From the NCBI GenBank assembly GCA_028684915.1, contig JAQUEZ010000125.1, forward strand, positions 1-16,733: DNA of 16,733 bases, read 5' to 3'. The position numbers were made by a program, and so were the translations under genes. Origin of the DNA: Desulfobulbus sp. (GTDB lineage: Bacteria; Desulfobacterota; Desulfobulbia; Desulfobulbales; Desulfobulbaceae). Below are positions 15,012 through 16,733 of this stretch, piece by piece (position 1 is the stretch's first letter; the number at the start of each line of letters is the position of its first letter). The notes below the pieces were generated by a model. That model had not been told where the DNA came from. It saw nothing but the letters and a program-made list of their open reading frames with translations, and searched no databases.

Positions 15012-15055
15012 AAACCGTGGGCCATCCTCTTACTGGGTGGACTACGGTTTTGTTG
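15012..15055 (+). promoter_or_regulatory. second hairpin ahead of the MFS gene, terminator- or attenuator-like
   Basis: AAACCGT (15012-15018) pairs with ACGGTTT (15044-15050), and CCATCC (15022-15027) with GGGTGG (15035-15040), including a G-U pair. T-rich sequence follows. It lies 14-19 bases before the MFS start codon, so it could affect readthrough or ribosome access. It may simply be a second terminator. Confidence 0.4.
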
Positions 15056-15068
15056 TTTATGGTGTTGT

Positions 15069-16262
15069 ATGTTTAAAAATATCCCTTCCGCCGGCCGTTT
15101 GTTGCTGACCACCTGTGTTATCGCCTTTCTCTGTTTCCTCGGCTCCTTCATGCGCATACCGATCGTGCCGCTCTTTGCCGCCTCTCTTGGTGCGGATACG
15201 GCCCAGGTGGGATTGATCAACAGCGCCTTCATGTGTATGGCCGGTCTGCTTTCTATTCCTTCGGGTCTGCTTTCGGATCGTATCGGCCGCCGTCGGCCGC
15301 TTCTGGTTGGTCTGCTTCTGCTTTCCGGGTCTTCCTTGCTTCTTGCCCTCAGTCGCAGCCCCCTGCAGATGGGGTGCATCTATTTGCTCTTTGGCGTCGG
15401 ATTGGCAGCAGTTACCCCTACGCTGATGTCCTATGTTGCCGATATCACGCCATATGGGGCGATTGGCCATGCCTTTGGCTGGTATACCATGGCGCTGTAT
15501 AGCGGCATGACTCTAGGTCCGGCAGCCGGTGGTTTTCTGGCTGGAGTATATGGCCTGCGGCCGATTTTTGTCTGTTCAGGCTGTCTGATCCTGTTGATTT
15601 TTGTTGTTGCCTTTGTCCTGCTTCCAGAACCTCCGGGCAGGCATCACGCGCGTCAAAATGTCGGTGATATCCGAACCTCATTAATCAATCTGCGCCACAA
15701 CCGTCGCCTGATGGCCTGTTTACTTTTGACAGCGGGCAGCTGCATCGGTTTTGGTCTGTTTGTCTCGTTTGTCCCGCTTTATGTTCGTAGTCTTGAACTG
15801 CCGACTACCGCAGTTGGCCTGGTTTGTGCCGTCCAGGCTTTGGCCAATGCCTTGGCTCGCATTCCTGCTGGCTGGCTCTGTGATCGGGTGGAAGATCGTC
15901 GCATGTTGGTGTTTTCCGGAATCAGCTGCTTTTCCTTGGCCACGGCGTCCTTTGGAGTATGCACCAATCTGATGAACCTGTTTTGTGCCGCCGCCGCCAT
16001 GGGATTGAGCATGGGGATCGCATTTACCGTAATCTGCGCCTTGATCGTCGATGCCGTACCCGCAAGAGTGCGGGGGCTGGCCATGGGTTGCTACAATACC
16101 TGTGTTTATTTGGGGATGATGCTCAGCGCAATCGGTTTGGGTATGCTGATTCGCGAACATGGATTCCGGCTCGGATTTTTTCTCACCGGCGGGATTATCG
16201 TTATCGTGCTGGTTCTCTTTGCCTTGATCTACGGGCCCGGCAAGCGTGAGGTAACGGTTTAA
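15069..16262 (+). CDS. major facilitator superfamily transporter
   Basis: A 397-residue protein with about 12 hydrophobic segments, the usual MFS size. The loop between segments 2 and 3 carries motif A, GLLSDRIGRRRPLL, with a weaker copy GWLCDRVEDRRML in the second half. GPAAGGFLAGVYGLRP resembles motif C of drug/H+ antiporters, so export of a small molecule is plausible, but the substrate cannot be read from the sequence. The start ATG at 15069 lacks a clear Shine-Dalgarno; first in-frame membrane segment begins shortly after it. The stop shares TTAA with the convergent cupin gene. Confidence 0.88.
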   Translation: MFKNIPSAGRLLLTTCVIAFLCFLGSFMRIPIVPLFAASLGADTAQVGLINSAFMCMAGLLSIPSGLLSDRIGRRRPLLVGLLLLSGSSLLLALSRSPLQMGCIYLLFGVGLAAVTPTLMSYVADITPYGAIGHAFGWYTMALYSGMTLGPAAGGFLAGVYGLRPIFVCSGCLILLIFVVAFVLLPEPPGRHHARQNVGDIRTSLINLRHNRRLMACLLLTAGSCIGFGLFVSFVPLYVRSLELPTTAVGLVCAVQALANALARIPAGWLCDRVEDRRMLVFSGISCFSLATASFGVCTNLMNLFCAAAAMGLSMGIAFTVICALIVDAVPARVRGLAMGCYNTCVYLGMMLSAIGLGMLIREHGFRLGFFLTGGIIVIVLVLFALIYGPGKREVTV

Positions 16263-16606
16263 ATCGATTCCAGATCATGATACGCCTCCGCAACAAATCG
16301 GGGGGTACAGACGGCAAGGAAAATCAAATCAGTCGTGCCGTTGTTGGTAATCCGCTGACGAGTGTTTGGTGGAATCTGAACCGTGTCTCCCTGGCCGACC
16401 TTTCTGGGCGGCCCGTCACCGACCTCAACCAGGCCGTCTCCGGTCAGAATAAGGTAGCGTTCGTGGATACCAGCCAATCGGTGCCAGTGCGTGGTTTCAC
16501 CAGGCCGTACCCGTGCGCGGGCCACCGACACCAGCGGATCGTTTGTATCATTGTGCATTTCAATGATGTAGCAGCCTTCCTCGAAGAAATATTCGTTGTC
16601 ATTCAT
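16259..16606 (-). CDS. small cupin domain protein
   Basis: A 115-residue single-domain cupin. Motif 1 is seen as THWHRLAGIHERYLILTGDG (two His and a Glu, possible metal ligands) and motif 2 as GDTVQIPPNTRQRITNNG, where the usual His is replaced. Cupins of this size range from isomerases to sugar or ligand sensors; no specific function can be given. The N-terminus MNDNEYFFEEGCYIIE looks complete. The only Shine-Dalgarno, AGGAG (16617-16621), lies within the neighbouring IS end, which stops 4 bases before the ATG. Its stop codon overlaps that of the MFS gene. Confidence 0.88.
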   Translation of the reverse strand: MNDNEYFFEEGCYIIEMHNDTNDPLVSVARARVRPGETTHWHRLAGIHERYLILTGDGLVEVGDGPPRKVGQGDTVQIPPNTRQRITNNGTTDLIFLAVCTPRFVAEAYHDLESI

Positions 16607-16610
16607 AAGA

Positions 16611-16733
16611 TCAGAACTCCTGATCTCGAGAGATTTTGCTACGATACCAATTCGTAAAACAGGCGGAGGTCGGTGCCTGGAAACGTCGTTCGCGTTGCGT
16701 TCAATTCCTCGAGGAGATGCAGAATCGTTGCAC
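16611..16733 (-). mobile_element. 3' end of an insertion sequence, right copy (truncated by window edge)
   Basis: Identical to the reverse complement of 3-125. The element reads on the minus strand into the window and ends at 16611, where similarity to the left copy stops. It holds the same transposase tail and stop (16639-16641). The two copies point toward each other, giving the whole window an inverted-repeat frame. Confidence 0.65.
16639..16733 (-). CDS. C-terminal tail of a DDE-type transposase (partial, second copy)
   Basis: Encodes the same tail as the left edge, including NATRTTFPGTDLRL, ending in TAG at 16639-16641. The body of the gene lies beyond the window. Confidence 0.5.
   Translation of the reverse strand, partial: ATILHLLEELNATRTTFPGTDLRLFYELVS

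Noticed and set aside
1..16733. Composite transposon carrying the glycolytic and pyrimidine genes
   Set aside because: The genes are housekeeping genes in normal order, and the inverted IS ends are more simply contig breaks in a repeated element. Kept only as a possible inversion substrate.

Overview
The window looks like a chromosomal segment of a Gram-negative, deltaproteobacterial-type organism, most likely a Desulfobulbales relative (Desulfobacterota). This is an inference from protein style and gene order, not from any database search. The evidence is a long, divergent GAPDH in a gap-rimI-pgk-tpiA-secG-tRNA-Leu cluster, a lepB-pyrB-pyrC cluster with class I dihydroorotase, an IHF-alpha-type relic and a PilZ protein. 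Genes are densely packed, with good Shine-Dalgarno sites and ATGA overlaps.

The two ends are the same 123-bp sequence in opposite orientation (3-125 and 16611-16733, identical by eye). It reads as the 3' end of an insertion sequence: the last 31 codons of a DDE-type transposase, a TAG stop and a short tail. The window is therefore bounded by two copies of one IS whose 3' ends both point inward, and it stops inside each copy. On the left the IS abuts the 3' remnant of an ISL3-type transposase. On the right it ends 4 bp before the start codon of a cupin gene and appears to supply its ribosome-binding site.

Left accessory part (1-3060): IS end, ISL3 remnant, an unexplained spacer, a PilZ gene with a long structured leader, a frameshifted IHF-alpha/HU-family pseudogene, a small inverted-repeat element, and a defective IS4-type element with 17-bp terminal inverted repeats and a transposase broken by a deletion and frameshifts.

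Central and right part (3061-16606): a surface 5'-nucleotidase lipoprotein (minus strand), divergent from lepB-pyrB-pyrC (signal peptidase and pyrimidine synthesis). pyrC converges on sfsA-queC (minus strand, queuosine precursor synthesis). A divergent intergenic region separates sfsA from gap-rimI-pgk-tpiA-secG-tRNA-Leu(GAG), which joins lower glycolysis, ribosomal protein acetylation and Sec export. An iron-sulfur flavoprotein, an MFS transporter and the convergent cupin gene follow.

The most interesting non-coding signal is a dispersed intergenic repeat with the core GTAACGTGCTGTATT. Five copies are visible. In two of them, ahead of pilZ and pyrC, the core is preceded by a hairpin of identical geometry (9-bp stem, 12-nt loop starting GTGAAAACT). 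I found no CRISPR array, phage module or defence system.
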